The position numbers and the translations under genes were made by a program. This document shows positions 17,299 to 26,717 of a DNA stretch of 64,000 nt, piece after piece; position 1 is the stretch's first letter, and the number at the start of each line of letters is the position of its first letter. The notes under the pieces are model-generated. The model saw only the letters and a list, made by a program, of their open reading frames with translations, was not told the origin of the DNA and ran no database searches. Source of the DNA: Pseudomonas graminis (GTDB lineage Bacteria; Pseudomonadota; Gammaproteobacteria; Pseudomonadales; Pseudomonadaceae); the NCBI RefSeq assembly GCF_004364335.1, contig NZ_SOCR01000010.1, positions 124,001 to 188,000 on the forward strand, read 5' to 3'.

Positions 17299-18307
17299 CG
17301 CGGCGAGTGTCCCGTGAACCCTGTGGAGCGACCGGGTTGTCGTTGCGTTCTTCGTAGCGCTCGTAGGCTTCGACGATGCGCTGCACCAGCGGATGGCGCA
17401 CGACGTCCTTGGGCTTGAAGTGGGTGAAGCTGATGCCCGGCACGTCCTTGAGCACTTCGATGACGTGGTTCAAACCGGATTTCGTGCCTTTGGGCAGGTC
17501 GATCTGGGTGACGTCACCGGTGATCACGGCCGTGGAGCCGAAACCGATACGGGTCAGGAACATTTTCATCTGCTCGACGGTGGTGTTCTGACTCTCGTCG
17601 AGAATGATGAAGCTATTGTTAAGCGTGCGACCGCGCATGTAAGCCAGTGGCGCGACTTCGATCACCTGCTTCTCGATCAGCTTGGCGACGTATTCGAAGC
17701 CGAGCATTTCGTACAGCGCGTCATACAGCGGGCGCAGGTACGGGTCGATTTTCTGGGACAGGTCGCCGGGCAGGAAGCCGAGCTTTTCGCCCGCTTCTAC
17801 AGCAGGACGCACCAGCAGGATGCGGCGGATGGTCTCGCGCTCAAGGGCATCGACCGCTGCCGCCACCGCCAGATAGGTCTTGCCGGTACCGGCCGGGCCT
17901 ATGCCGAAGTTGATGTCGTTGGCGAGGATTTCCTTCACGTACCGCTGCTGATTCAAGCCACGCGGGCGAATCATGCCTTTCTTGGTACGCAAGGCGACGC
18001 CGACTTCGGCAGCAGGGTGGTTGTCCAGCTCTTCGACGCCGGATTCCTGCAGGAACAGATGAACCATGTCCGGGGACAGCTCGGTCGCTTTCGTTTCCCG
18101 ATACAGCCGGCGCAACAGGTTCTCTGCCGAGGTGGTTTGTTTGCGCTCGCCGATCATCTCGAACTGGCCTCCGCGATTGCGGATCTCGATGTCCAGGCGC
18201 TGTTCGATCAAGCGCAGATGCTCGTCGAATTGCCCGCACAGATTGGCGAAGCGGTGAGCCTCGATAGGTTCGAGGGTAAAGCGATGTGGTTCGATAGGTG
18301 CGTTCAA
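17291..18307 (-). CDS. ybeZ: PhoH-like ATPase (YbeZ)
   Basis: A 338-residue P-loop protein with Walker A GPAGTGKTYLAV and Walker B-like FIILDESQNT. YbeZ works with YbeY in RNA processing. The best start is a TTG at 18307 giving MNAPIEPHRF, which matches family N-termini; no strong ribosome site is visible before it. It is the first gene of the leftward phoH-ybeY-corC-lnt group. About 260 bases upstream, to miaB, hold no other gene I can see. Confidence 0.93.
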   Translation of the reverse strand: MNAPIEPHRFTLEPIEAHRFANLCGQFDEHLRLIEQRLDIEIRNRGGQFEMIGERKQTTSAENLLRRLYRETKATELSPDMVHLFLQESGVEELDNHPAAEVGVALRTKKGMIRPRGLNQQRYVKEILANDINFGIGPAGTGKTYLAVAAAVDALERETIRRILLVRPAVEAGEKLGFLPGDLSQKIDPYLRPLYDALYEMLGFEYVAKLIEKQVIEVAPLAYMRGRTLNNSFIILDESQNTTVEQMKMFLTRIGFGSTAVITGDVTQIDLPKGTKSGLNHVIEVLKDVPGISFTHFKPKDVVRHPLVQRIVEAYERYEERNDNPVAPQGSRDTRRDA

Positions 18308-18570
18308 AGTGGTTTTGGGCCGCCCGACGGCAATGTGAAGTGACGTGAAGGATAACCCCTGCAGGCAGTGTCCGGAAGGGTTCGCTCACGAATGGATAAA
18401 TGAGCTGCGCAGACGCCCGGCAGGACACGCTCTAACAGGCAGCCCGCCGGGCTCACGAGCTGAACCGCGCGCCGGTGCAGCCGACGTATGGCGGCTGTCC
18501 GGCACCTGATTTCACGCCCGGGCCTGCACAGAAAAAATCATGCGTGGCGATTACATTGGGGCGCTTTGGC

Positions 18571-19899
18571 TTATTGCAACAACGACCCGCGCAGCGAGTG
18601 GGGTTGGGCGCTGTCGATGTAGACGTCGGTGAACTGGCCGATCAGCCGAGGGTTGTCGCAGCGGAAATTGACGATCCGGTTGTTTTCGGTACGGCCCTGC
18701 AACTCGCCGGGGTCCTTCTTCGAATAATCGGTCACCAGAATGCGCTGCACCGTGCCGGCCATCTTGCGGCTGATGTCCAGGCCCTGACGGTTGATCAGAT
18801 CCTGCAGCTGTTTCAGGCGTTCTTTCTTCACTTCTTCCGGCGTGTCGTCGGCCAGATCGGCGGCCGGTGTGCCGGGGCGCGCGCTGTAAACGAAGGAGTA
18901 CGAGAAATCCATGCCGACGTCTTCCACCAGCTTCATGGTCTGCAGGTGATCCTTCTCGGTTTCGCCCGGGAAGCCGACGATGAAGTCGGAGCTGATGCAG
19001 ATGTCCGGCACCGCCGCGCGCAGCTTGCGCAGGCGTGACTTGTATTCGAGCACGGTGTGATTGCGCTTCATGGCCGCGAGAATCCGGTCGGAACCAGATT
19101 GCACGGGCAAATGCAGATGCTTCACCAGTTCCGGCACTTCGGCGTGGGCCTGAATGAGGCTGTCGGAGAACTCCAGCGGGTGCGAGGTGGTGTAGCGAAT
19201 GCGGTCGATGCCGTCGATGGCAGCGACGACGCGGATCAGTTCGGCCAGGTCAGCGAGGCGGCCGTCGTGGGTCGTGCCGCGATAGCCGTTGACGTTCTGG
19301 CCCAGCAGGGTCACTTCACGCACGCCGTTCTCGGCCAGATGAAGCACCTCGTTGATGACGTCGTCGAATGGCCGGCTGACTTCTTCGCCACGTGTGTAAG
19401 GCACCACGCAGAACGTGCAGTACTTGCTGCAGCCTTCCATCACCGACACATAAGCGCTCGGGCCATCGACACGGGGCTCGGGCAAGTGGTCGAATTTTTC
19501 GATTTCGGGGAACGAGACGTCGACCTGCGGCAGACGCGTGATGCGCGCCGCGTCGATCATTTCCGGCAGGCGGTGCAGGGTCTGCGGGCCGAACACCACG
19601 TCGACATACGGCGCGCGGTCGCGGATGGCCGCGCCTTCCTGACTCGCCACGCAGCCACCGACGGCAATGACCATTTCCGGATTTGCCAGCTTCAATTCGC
19701 GCCAGCGGCCAAGCTGGGAGTACACCCGATCCTGCGCCCGCTCGCGGATGGAGCAGGTGTTGAGCAGGATGACGTCAGCGTCTTCCGCCCGTGCGGTGAC
19801 TTCCAGTGCTTGATGTTCGCCCAGCAGATCGACCATGCGCGAGCTGTCGTACTCGTTCATCTGGCAACCGTGGGTTTCGATGTAAAGCTTCTTGGCCAT
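18571..19899 (-). CDS. miaB: MiaB, tRNA-2-methylthio-N6-isopentenyladenosine synthase
   Basis: A radical SAM methylthiotransferase that converts i6A37 to ms2i6A37 in tRNAs reading UNN codons. The 442-residue protein has the N-terminal cluster cysteines (THGCQMNEYDS, NTCSIRE, VGGCVASQ), the radical SAM motif CSKYCTFC and a C-terminal TRAM domain. I start at ATG 19899 (MAKKLYIETHGC) rather than the longer frame to 19935. It is divergent from the DUF1820 gene. Confidence 0.97.
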   Translation of the reverse strand: MAKKLYIETHGCQMNEYDSSRMVDLLGEHQALEVTARAEDADVILLNTCSIRERAQDRVYSQLGRWRELKLANPEMVIAVGGCVASQEGAAIRDRAPYVDVVFGPQTLHRLPEMIDAARITRLPQVDVSFPEIEKFDHLPEPRVDGPSAYVSVMEGCSKYCTFCVVPYTRGEEVSRPFDDVINEVLHLAENGVREVTLLGQNVNGYRGTTHDGRLADLAELIRVVAAIDGIDRIRYTTSHPLEFSDSLIQAHAEVPELVKHLHLPVQSGSDRILAAMKRNHTVLEYKSRLRKLRAAVPDICISSDFIVGFPGETEKDHLQTMKLVEDVGMDFSYSFVYSARPGTPAADLADDTPEEVKKERLKQLQDLINRQGLDISRKMAGTVQRILVTDYSKKDPGELQGRTENNRIVNFRCDNPRLIGQFTDVYIDSAQPHSLRGSLLQ

Positions 19900-20030
19900 G
19901 CGGGGGTTCATCAGGTGATTCAAAGAACCGCGCATTATAGGGATGCGGGCCCCGGGTTCCTAGCGTCGTCTAACCAGCGGCATGCTATAGTTCGCGCCCT
20001 TTTCAAAACGCTGACCACTGCCTGCCTGTT

Positions 20031-20357
20031 ATGACCAAACGCGAAGCTCCAATCTACAAGGTGATTTTTCTCAACCAGGGACAGGTGTTCGAGATGTACG
20101 CCAAACAGATCTATCAGAGCGATCTGTGGGGTTTTCTGGAAGTGGAAGAATTCGTCTTCGGCGAGCGCACCACCGTCGTGGTCGACCCCAGCGAAGAGAA
20201 GCTCAAGGCGCAGTTCGATGGCGTGGTGCGCAGCTTTGTGCCGATGCACTCGATTGTGCGGATCGATGAAGTCGAGCGGATGGGGACAGCGAAGATCACC
20301 GAAGCGCGTCACACCGGCAACGTCATGCCGTTTCCGATGCCGATGCCGGACAAATAG
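20031..20357 (+). CDS. DUF1820 family protein
   Basis: A 108-residue protein, TKREAPIYKVIFLNQGQVFE at the start and DEVERMGTAKI near the end, fitting the DUF1820 family of gammaproteobacteria. No function is established. It has no signal peptide or membrane segment. It is divergent from miaB and convergent with the Sel1 gene, with only six bases between stops. Confidence 0.88.
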   Translation: MTKREAPIYKVIFLNQGQVFEMYAKQIYQSDLWGFLEVEEFVFGERTTVVVDPSEEKLKAQFDGVVRSFVPMHSIVRIDEVERMGTAKITEARHTGNVMPFPMPMPDK

Positions 20358-20363
20358 TCCAGG

Positions 20364-20930
20364 TCAGGGCTTGGCGCTGTCGTCAGGGAAGGGCGCAAAC
20401 GGTGTGCGTCCTTCAGCCGTTTGCAGCTCCGCCAGGTATTTGCGGAAGATCTGCCCGAGCACCTGGGTGGCCACTTCCAGATCTTCGCGCTTCATTTGCG
20501 CGGACACTTCATCCGCTTGATCCAGCGCATCTTCCGAACCGTTGACCGCCGCCATCTTCAGCACGATATACGCCTGAATGTTATTGGCCTGCACCCCTTC
20601 GCCACGAAAGAACATCAAGCCCAGTTGGTACTGCGCCTGGGCATGCCCCTGCAACGAAGCTTTTTCAAAATAGTTGAGTGCCTGAGGCAAGTCACGTGGC
20701 GCACTTTTGCCCTCGTAATAGAACTCCCCCAACTCGTATTGCGCCTGCGCATCCCCATCCTGAGCCGCCTGCTGACAAGCGGACAACGCTGCTGGCAGGT
20801 TGTCTGGCTGGGTATTGAGGGTGCAACGACCCACCGCCGGGATCAACAACGAGTTGCCACCTGCATTAGCCAGCAGGGGATGAAGAAGCAACAGGCAGCC
20901 CAATGCAAGGGTGCGGCCGGTGCGATTCAT
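20364..20930 (-). CDS. Sel1-repeat (TPR-like) exported protein
   Basis: A protein of 188 residues with a signal peptide ending near LLANAGG and two Sel1-like repeats, AQYELGEFYYEGKSAPRDLP and AQYQLGLMFFRGEGVQANN. Such repeats form helical scaffolds for protein binding. I start at ATG 20930 (MNRTGRTLALG); the longer frame to 20996 lacks a signal-like start. Its partner is unknown and no operon partner is present. Confidence 0.85.
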   Translation of the reverse strand: MNRTGRTLALGCLLLLHPLLANAGGNSLLIPAVGRCTLNTQPDNLPAALSACQQAAQDGDAQAQYELGEFYYEGKSAPRDLPQALNYFEKASLQGHAQAQYQLGLMFFRGEGVQANNIQAYIVLKMAAVNGSEDALDQADEVSAQMKREDLEVATQVLGQIFRKYLAELQTAEGRTPFAPFPDDSAKP

Positions 20931-21097
20931 GGAAGTCGACTTACCTCTGAAAAAGGTGCGGGCATGCCCGTCCAGCGAAACGTGCTGGCTGCGCATTATG
21001 AAATAAGCGAGGGCAACCTTACAAAGTCTTTACTGATTTTCTGCTGCGCGGGCTTGATTGGCCTGAATTCAGGGCGGTTCTCCGATGGCGAACAAAC

Positions 21098-21300
21098 CTG
21101 TAGGAGCGCGCTTGCCCGCGATTGCGGTGGGTCAGTGCCGTAAAAATCGCTTGGCGCCTCGCGTTCGCCAGCAAGCCGGCTCCTACGGATTGATAGCGGG
21201 CGCAGCTCGCATTCTGCAGAGCCGGCTCGCTGGCGGACGCGGTGGGGTTGGCGGGCGCAGCTCTCGCTTTTGTAGGAGCCGGCTTGCTGGCGAACGCGGT
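21098..21300. repeat. Cluster of four REP elements
   Basis: Four REP copies lie within 200 bases: GTAGGAGCGCGCTTGCCCGC near 21100, an inverted CAGCAAGCCGGCTCCTACGG near 21170, a diverged GCAGAGCCGGCTCGCTGGCG near 21216 and TGTAGGAGCCGGCTTGCTGG at 21271. Two REP subtypes are mixed, suggesting layered insertions. Confidence 0.85.
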
Positions 21301-21319
21301 TGAATTGGCCAGGTGATGG

Positions 21320-21343
21320 CCGGGCGGAATCCGTTCCGCCCGG
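21320..21343 (-). terminator. Hairpin after hemL
   Basis: CCGGGCGGAA (21320-21329) pairs perfectly with TTCCGCCCGG (21334-21343) with a 4-base loop, just past the hemL stop. No U tract follows on the minus strand, so it may stabilise the 3' end rather than terminate. Confidence 0.45.
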
Positions 21344-21351
21344 TCTGCCCG

Positions 21352-22635
21352 TTATTTCAACTGAGCGAACGCCTTTTCTGCCGCATCCAGTGTCTGCTGC
21401 AACTCTGCGTCGCCGTGGGCGATCGAGGTGAAACCGGCTTCGAACGCGCTCGGCGCCAGGTACACGCCGCCTTCCAGCATCAGGTGGAAGAACTGCTTGA
21501 AGCGATTGGCGTCGCTGGTCATCACGTCCTGGAAGGTGACGATTTCTTTGGCGTCGCTGAAGTACAGGCCGAACATGCCGCCCGCCTGGGTGGTCACGAA
21601 CGGGATGCCGGCGGCGTCGGCGCGCTGTTGCAGGCCTTCCAGCAGGCGCGCGGTGAACGCACTCAGTTCGTCGTGGAAACCCGGGCGGCTGATCAGGCGC
21701 AGGGTGGTCAGACCCGCCGCCATCGCCAGCGGGTTACCCGACAGCGTGCCGGCCTGATACACCGGGCCCAGGGGCGCAATGTGCGACATGATCTCGCGCT
21801 TGCCGCCGAAACAGCCGACCGGCATACCGCCGCCGATGATCTTGCCGAACGTGCTCAGGTCCGGCTTCACGCCGTAATAGGCCTGCGCCCCGCCGAGTGC
21901 GACGCGGAAACCGGTCATCACTTCGTCGAAAATCAGCACCACGCCGTGCTCGTCGCAGGCCTCGCGCAGGCCTTGCAGGAAACCCGGCGCAGGCGGCACG
22001 CAATTCATGTTGCCGGCCACCGGCTCGACGATGATGCACGCCACCTCCTGGCCGACGTCAGCCAGCATCGCCTTGACCGCGTCGATGTCGTTGAACGGCA
22101 GGGTCAGCGTGTGCTTGGCGAACGCCGCCGGTACGCCGGGCGAGCTCGGCACGCCCAGGGTCAACGCGCCCGAACCGGCTTTCACCAGCAGGCTGTCGGA
22201 GTGGCCGTGGTAGCAGCCTTCGAATTTGATAATGCTGTCCCGGCCGGTAAAACCGCGGGCCAGACGGATCGCGCTCATGGTCGCTTCGGTGCCGGAACTG
22301 ACCATGCGCACCATTTCCATCGACGGTACGATCGAGCAGACCAGATCGGCCATCTCGGTTTCCATCGCCGTCGGCGCGCCGTACGACAGCCCGTGTTCAA
22401 GCTGTTTGCGCACGGCATCCAGCACGTCCGGGTGGCTGTGGCCCAGAATCATCGGCCCCCACGAGCCGACGTAATCGACGTAACGCTTGTCGTCTTCATC
22501 GGTAACGTAGGCGCCGACCGCGTGTTTGAAAAACAGCGGCGTGCCACCGACGCTTTTGAACGCACGGACTGGCGAATTGACACCGCCGGGGATGTGTTTC
22601 TGGGCATTGGCGAAGAGGGTTTCAGAACGGGACAT
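21352..22635 (-). CDS. hemL: HemL, glutamate-1-semialdehyde 2,1-aminomutase
   Basis: A PLP enzyme of the C5 haem pathway that turns glutamate-1-semialdehyde into 5-aminolevulinate. It has 427 residues, with the PLP lysine in STFGKIIGGGMPVG, the phosphate-binding SSGTEATMSAIR and the fold-type I Asp in LIFDEVMTGFR. It is the last gene of the leftward thiD-thiE-hemL group, the usual Pseudomonas order. Confidence 0.97.
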   Translation of the reverse strand: MSRSETLFANAQKHIPGGVNSPVRAFKSVGGTPLFFKHAVGAYVTDEDDKRYVDYVGSWGPMILGHSHPDVLDAVRKQLEHGLSYGAPTAMETEMADLVCSIVPSMEMVRMVSSGTEATMSAIRLARGFTGRDSIIKFEGCYHGHSDSLLVKAGSGALTLGVPSSPGVPAAFAKHTLTLPFNDIDAVKAMLADVGQEVACIIVEPVAGNMNCVPPAPGFLQGLREACDEHGVVLIFDEVMTGFRVALGGAQAYYGVKPDLSTFGKIIGGGMPVGCFGGKREIMSHIAPLGPVYQAGTLSGNPLAMAAGLTTLRLISRPGFHDELSAFTARLLEGLQQRADAAGIPFVTTQAGGMFGLYFSDAKEIVTFQDVMTSDANRFKQFFHLMLEGGVYLAPSAFEAGFTSIAHGDAELQQTLDAAEKAFAQLK

Positions 22636-22692
22636 GGTGAGGTCTCTGTTTGAATCGGGAATGAATGAGTGCGTAACCGGCCTGATTCAGGA

Positions 22693-23319
22693 TCAGGCAG
22701 GCTTGAACAAATCGTTGAAAGCCCGGGCGCGGCGGGTGACTTCCTGAGTGGTTTCTGCGCCGAACAGGCCGTGCACGACGGCCAGCAGATCGGCGCCATG
22801 GGCCACCAGCGGCGCGGCGTTTTCCAGGGTAACGCCACCAATCACCGCGATGGGCAGATTGATGCGCTTGCGCGCCTGACTGAGCAGGTCGAGGCTGCAG
22901 GTCGGCGCGCCGGGTTTGGTCTGGGAATTGAAGAAGCGTCCGAAGGCGACATAGGTGGCGCCGTCGGCCTTGGCCTTGTCGGCCAGCTCCAGCTGGGCGT
23001 GGCAGGTCGCGCCGACAATGGCTTTGTGACCGAGCAGGGCGCGGGCGTCTGGCAGCGAGCCGTCGGATTGCCCCAGGTGCACGCCGACGCCCAGGCGCGC
23101 GGCCACTTCGGCGTCGTCGTTGATGATCAGGCGGGTCTTGTAGCGCTCGCACAGCTTGAGCAGCGCCGAGGCCTCGCGCAGGCGGCGGGTCTCGTCACCG
23201 GATTTATCGCGGTATTGCAGCAGGGTTACGCCGCCATCGAGGGCGGCTTCGACGTAAGACAGGAATTTGCCGGCCAACAGCTGGCTGTCGGTCACGGCAT
23301 ACAAGCCACGTAATCTCAT
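22693..23319 (-). CDS. thiE: ThiE, thiamine-phosphate synthase
   Basis: Joins hydroxymethylpyrimidine diphosphate and thiazole phosphate to make thiamine phosphate. A TIM-barrel protein of 208 residues from ATG 23319 (MRLRGLYAVTD). Typical blocks are QYRDKSGDETRR, LIINDDAEVAARLGVGVHLG and AVIGGVTLENA. It lies between thiD and hemL. Confidence 0.95.
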   Translation of the reverse strand: MRLRGLYAVTDSQLLAGKFLSYVEAALDGGVTLLQYRDKSGDETRRLREASALLKLCERYKTRLIINDDAEVAARLGVGVHLGQSDGSLPDARALLGHKAIVGATCHAQLELADKAKADGATYVAFGRFFNSQTKPGAPTCSLDLLSQARKRINLPIAVIGGVTLENAAPLVAHGADLLAVVHGLFGAETTQEVTRRARAFNDLFKPA

Positions 23320-23342
23320 CAAGGTGCCTCTTTTTCGTGGCG

Positions 23343-24140
23343 TTACGAGCAGAAATCCAGCGGCAGGCGACGCGGAACAAACTGTCCGCGGCCCAGCTGT
23401 TCGGCATCGCGCAGCGTGCGCCAAGTGTAGTCCAGCGCGATTTGCACAGCGCCGATCAGGTCCTGGCCGAGCGCCAGTCTTCCCGCCAGTGCGCTGGCCA
23501 GTGTGCAGCCGGAGCCGTGGTAGCTGCCCGGCAGACGCTGACAGGTAAAGGTGCGTGACTGCCCGCCGCGGATGTACAGGCGGTTGTGAACTTCGTGCTC
23601 ATCGCCGTGACCGCCGGTGATCAACAGATGCTCACAGAACGGCAGCAGCTTTTCGGCACATTCATCGGCAGTGCCCTCGGGCAGCTCGGCGAGGATGCGC
23701 GCTTCCGGCAGGTTAGGCGTGGCGATGGTGGCCAGGGGCAGCAGGCGCTCGCGCATCGCGTAACCCACTTCGTCCTTGCCCAGCCGGCCGCCGCCACCGG
23801 CGCGCAACACCGGATCGCAGACCATCGGCAGATGCGGATGCGCCGCCAGCAGTTCGACGACGGTGTCGACCATTTCCAGCGAGCCCAACATGCCCAGCTT
23901 CACTGCCGCGACAGTGGAATCGTTGAGCACGGCATTGGCTTGCGCCAGCACCCACCCGCGATCCAGCACGCGAAAGTCAGTGACATTCACGGTGTCCTGA
24001 ACGGTCAGGGCAGTGACGGCGGGAGCGGCGTGGCAACCCTGAGCAAGCAGGGCTTCGATATCTGCCTGCAAGCCGGCGCCGCCACTGGGGTCGTGACCGG
24101 AGAGACAGAGGACAACGGGGCGGGAGCTATAGATATTCAT
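23343..24140 (-). CDS. thiD: ThiD, hydroxymethylpyrimidine (phosphate) kinase
   Basis: Phosphorylates HMP and HMP-phosphate in thiamine synthesis; a ribokinase-fold protein of 265 residues. Signatures are LCLSGHDPSGGAGLQADIEA (20 residues) near the start and GSYHGSGCTLASALAG with the catalytic Cys near the end. I start at ATG 24140 (MNIYSSRPVV); the longer open frame to 24512 runs through REP repeats and is not coding. thiE follows after 23 bases. Confidence 0.95.
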   Translation of the reverse strand: MNIYSSRPVVLCLSGHDPSGGAGLQADIEALLAQGCHAAPAVTALTVQDTVNVTDFRVLDRGWVLAQANAVLNDSTVAAVKLGMLGSLEMVDTVVELLAAHPHLPMVCDPVLRAGGGGRLGKDEVGYAMRERLLPLATIATPNLPEARILAELPEGTADECAEKLLPFCEHLLITGGHGDEHEVHNRLYIRGGQSRTFTCQRLPGSYHGSGCTLASALAGRLALGQDLIGAVQIALDYTWRTLRDAEQLGRGQFVPRRLPLDFCS

Positions 24141-24198
24141 GGTGCGCGAGCTTACCACTAAAGTTTTTGCCGGTCCCACTGAGTGCGCCCCTGCCTTT

Positions 24199-24550
24199 AG
24201 TAGGACCGGCTTTAGCCGGGAAGGGGCCGGTGCAAACGCCATTAATTTTGCGGCACTGATCAGTCTGTACTGACCAGCCTGTAGGAGCCGGCTTGCTGGC
24301 GAACGCGGTGGACCTTTTCCTGCTATAGCGCCTGACACAACGCGTTCGCCAGCAAGCCGGCTCCTACGGTGAAATTGCGTAAATCCAGTGGGACCGGTTT
24401 CAGCAGGGAAGAGGCCAGTGCGTACGCCATCAATTTTGCAGCACTGACCCGTCTGTAGGAGCCGGCTTGCTGGCGAACGCGGTGGACCTTTCCCTGCTAT
24501 AGCGCCTGACACAACGCGTTTGCCAGCAAGCCGGCTCCTACGGTGAAATC
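24199..24550. repeat. Tandemly duplicated repeat block (REP pair plus second repeat family)
   Basis: Two imperfect copies of a block of about 175-188 bases run head to tail. Each starts with GGACCGG(C/T)TT..AGC.GGGAAG (24203 and 24391), continues with CGCCAT(T/C)AATTTTGC, then a REP pair whose spacer reads GGTGGACCTTTTCCTGCTAT or its variant, and ends CTCCTACGGTGAAAT. Copy one carries 14 extra bases. The block fills the region between thiD and ladS; no gene is visible there. Confidence 0.85.
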
Positions 24551-24761
24551 GGGGACATCCCGCGGCACCGGAGATTTAGATGGTGTCATCGAGCTATCAG
24601 TCGCTATCCTGTGGCGCTTTATCTGTTCCGCCAAAAGAGTGAATGCAAGTGCGTTGCCCGCTGACCCCTTCGACCGATACAGCGGTCGCACGCAGAATTG
24701 CGAAGCCGTTCCACGATTCCACGGCGGCTCGTGCCCGTCATCAGCGCCAAGGCGGTGTCCC

Positions 24762-26717
24762 ATGCGTCTGGTGCTGATCGCCCTGTTCTGCCTGTTGCCG
24801 ATGTTTGCCAACGCCGTCGATTTCGATGAGAAGACCCGCAGCCTGGCATTGGGGCGCGACACCCAAGTGTTCGAAGACCCCACCGGCGATGCGACCATCC
24901 AGCAAGTCTCGTCCCCCGAGGGCGCCGCACGCTTTCAACCGCTTGTTGGTCAGTCGCTCAACGCCGGGTACTCGCGCTCGGCGTTCTGGCTAAAGGTGCG
25001 TCTGACCTATCGTCCGGCCAACCCGCTGGCGTCCGCCGACTGGTTGCTGGAACTGGCCTATCCGCCGATGGACCATGTCGATCTCTACCTCGGCAACGGC
25101 GACGCGCGCCCCCGTCTGGCCTGGCAGACCGGCGACATGCTGCCGTTTGCCAGCCGGCAGATTAAGCAGAACAACTACGTATTCGATCTGGACCTGAACG
25201 CCCACGAGACCAAAACCGTTTACCTGCGCGTCGCCAGCCACGGTTCGGTGCAGGCGCCGCTCAATCTGTGGGCCAGTCACGCCTATATAGAAGAGCAGCC
25301 ATCGCGCCTCTACATCCTCGGCATGATTTACGGCGTGCTGGCGGTGATGCTGGTCTACAACCTGTTTATCTACCTGAGCGTGCGAGACACCGCGTACCTG
25401 CATTACATCCTCTACATCACCTGCTTCGGCCTGTATCAGGTGTCGGTCAACGGCGCGGCGATTGAGTATTTCTGGCCCGACAACCCGTGGTGGGCCAACA
25501 CCTCGACCACCTTCCTTATCGCCGCCGCGATCCTGTTCGCCAGCCAGTTCACCCGCAAATTCCTGCAGACGCCCAGCCTGGGTCGCTGGCTGGACGTGCC
25601 GCTGTTGGTGATGATGGTTTGTGCGGCGGTGATCATGGCCCTCGCGTTGAGCATGGATTACGGCGTTGCGCTGCGCCTGGTGACCGGGCTGGTATTGCTG
25701 TTCACGCCGGTCGTGCTGCTCATCGGGCTGGCGGCGTGGCTCAAGGGGCGGCGGGTCGCGCGGTACTTCATCATTGGCTGGTCGGCGTTTCTGATCGGCG
25801 GGGTGGTCAACGCGACCATGCTCCTCGGGCATCTGCCCAACAACTTCTGGACCATGTACGCCAGCCAGATCGGTTCGGTGATCGAGGTGGCGTTACTGTC
25901 GCTGGCGCTGGCCGACCGCATCAACGCAATGCGCGAGCGAGAGGCGCAGATCATGGCCGAATCGCAGCAGGGGCTTGAAACCCTTAACCAGCAGTTGGCC
26001 GTGAGCAACCGATTGAAAGATGAGTTTCTCGCCACGCTGACCCATGAACTACGCACGCCCATGAACGGCGTGATCGGTTCGCTGGAGTTGATGCAGATGG
26101 ACGTGGCCGAGAGCGAGATCGAGCTGTATCGCCAGACCGCCGCCGACTCGGCGCAAAACATGATGGGCATCGTCAACGGCATCCTCACGCTGACCGAGCT
26201 GCAAGCCGGACGCATCACCGTGCGCAACGAGCCGTTCAGCCTGCGGCATGTGCTGTTTCAGCTTCGCAGTGGCTTCGAGCCGCAGGCCCGCAGCAAGGCG
26301 CTGGCGCTAAGTGTGGAGCTGGACGAGGCATTGCCGGACAGCCTCGAAGGCGATGGCGTGAAATTGCGCCAGTGCCTGGAGTGCCTGCTGGACAACGCGA
26401 TCAAGTTCACCAAAACCGGTTCGATCAGAGTCCGCGTCAACGGCCAGCGCTCAGACGCCGAGCACGTGCGTCTGGTGGTCGACGTCATCGACACCGGCAT
26501 CGGCTTCAGCCGGCTGGATGAGGAGACGCTGTACGCCAACTTCTTCCAGGTGGACGGCTCGACGACACGGGAGTACGGCGGGCTGGGCATCGGCCTGGCG
26601 ATTTGCCGACAGTTGATTGAATTGCAGGGCGGGCGCCTCAGCCATCAGTCCGAACCGGGCAATGGCAGCCAGTTCCGCTTGAGCCTGGATGTGCAGATCG
26701 CGACGCAATCGGTGTAG
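24762..26717 (+). CDS. ladS: LadS-like sensor histidine kinase (7TMR-DISM), without a receiver domain
   Basis: 651 residues: a signal peptide ending near FANA, a periplasmic 7TMR-DISMED2 domain (about 30-170), seven membrane segments (about 180-390), a HisKA domain with His428 in LTHELRTPMNGV, and a HATPase with N-box CLLDNAIKFT and EYGGLGIGLAIC. Position next to thiD-thiE-hemL matches P. aeruginosa ladS, whose product senses calcium and acts through GacS/GacA and the Rsm small RNAs. The P. aeruginosa protein is about 795 residues and ends in a receiver domain; here the chain stops right after the ATPase, and its TAG stop lies in a REP element. I chose ATG 24762. Confidence 0.85.
   Translation: MRLVLIALFCLLPMFANAVDFDEKTRSLALGRDTQVFEDPTGDATIQQVSSPEGAARFQPLVGQSLNAGYSRSAFWLKVRLTYRPANPLASADWLLELAYPPMDHVDLYLGNGDARPRLAWQTGDMLPFASRQIKQNNYVFDLDLNAHETKTVYLRVASHGSVQAPLNLWASHAYIEEQPSRLYILGMIYGVLAVMLVYNLFIYLSVRDTAYLHYILYITCFGLYQVSVNGAAIEYFWPDNPWWANTSTTFLIAAAILFASQFTRKFLQTPSLGRWLDVPLLVMMVCAAVIMALALSMDYGVALRLVTGLVLLFTPVVLLIGLAAWLKGRRVARYFIIGWSAFLIGGVVNATMLLGHLPNNFWTMYASQIGSVIEVALLSLALADRINAMREREAQIMAESQQGLETLNQQLAVSNRLKDEFLATLTHELRTPMNGVIGSLELMQMDVAESEIELYRQTAADSAQNMMGIVNGILTLTELQAGRITVRNEPFSLRHVLFQLRSGFEPQARSKALALSVELDEALPDSLEGDGVKLRQCLECLLDNAIKFTKTGSIRVRVNGQRSDAEHVRLVVDVIDTGIGFSRLDEETLYANFFQVDGSTTREYGGLGIGLAICRQLIELQGGRLSHQSEPGNGSQFRLSLDVQIATQSV

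Noticed and set aside
21098..21300. Repeated arms that might suggest a CRISPR array
   Set aside because: Repeats are inverted, of differing types and unevenly spaced, and no cas genes are present; they are REP elements.
21313..22653. 446-codon plus-strand frame opposite hemL
   Set aside because: Shadow of hemL; His/Arg/Gln-rich composition typical of antisense frames in GC-rich DNA.
24543..24761. N-terminal extension of the LadS frame
   Set aside because: It runs through repeat DNA and has no signal peptide; the ATG at 24762 gives a proper signal sequence.
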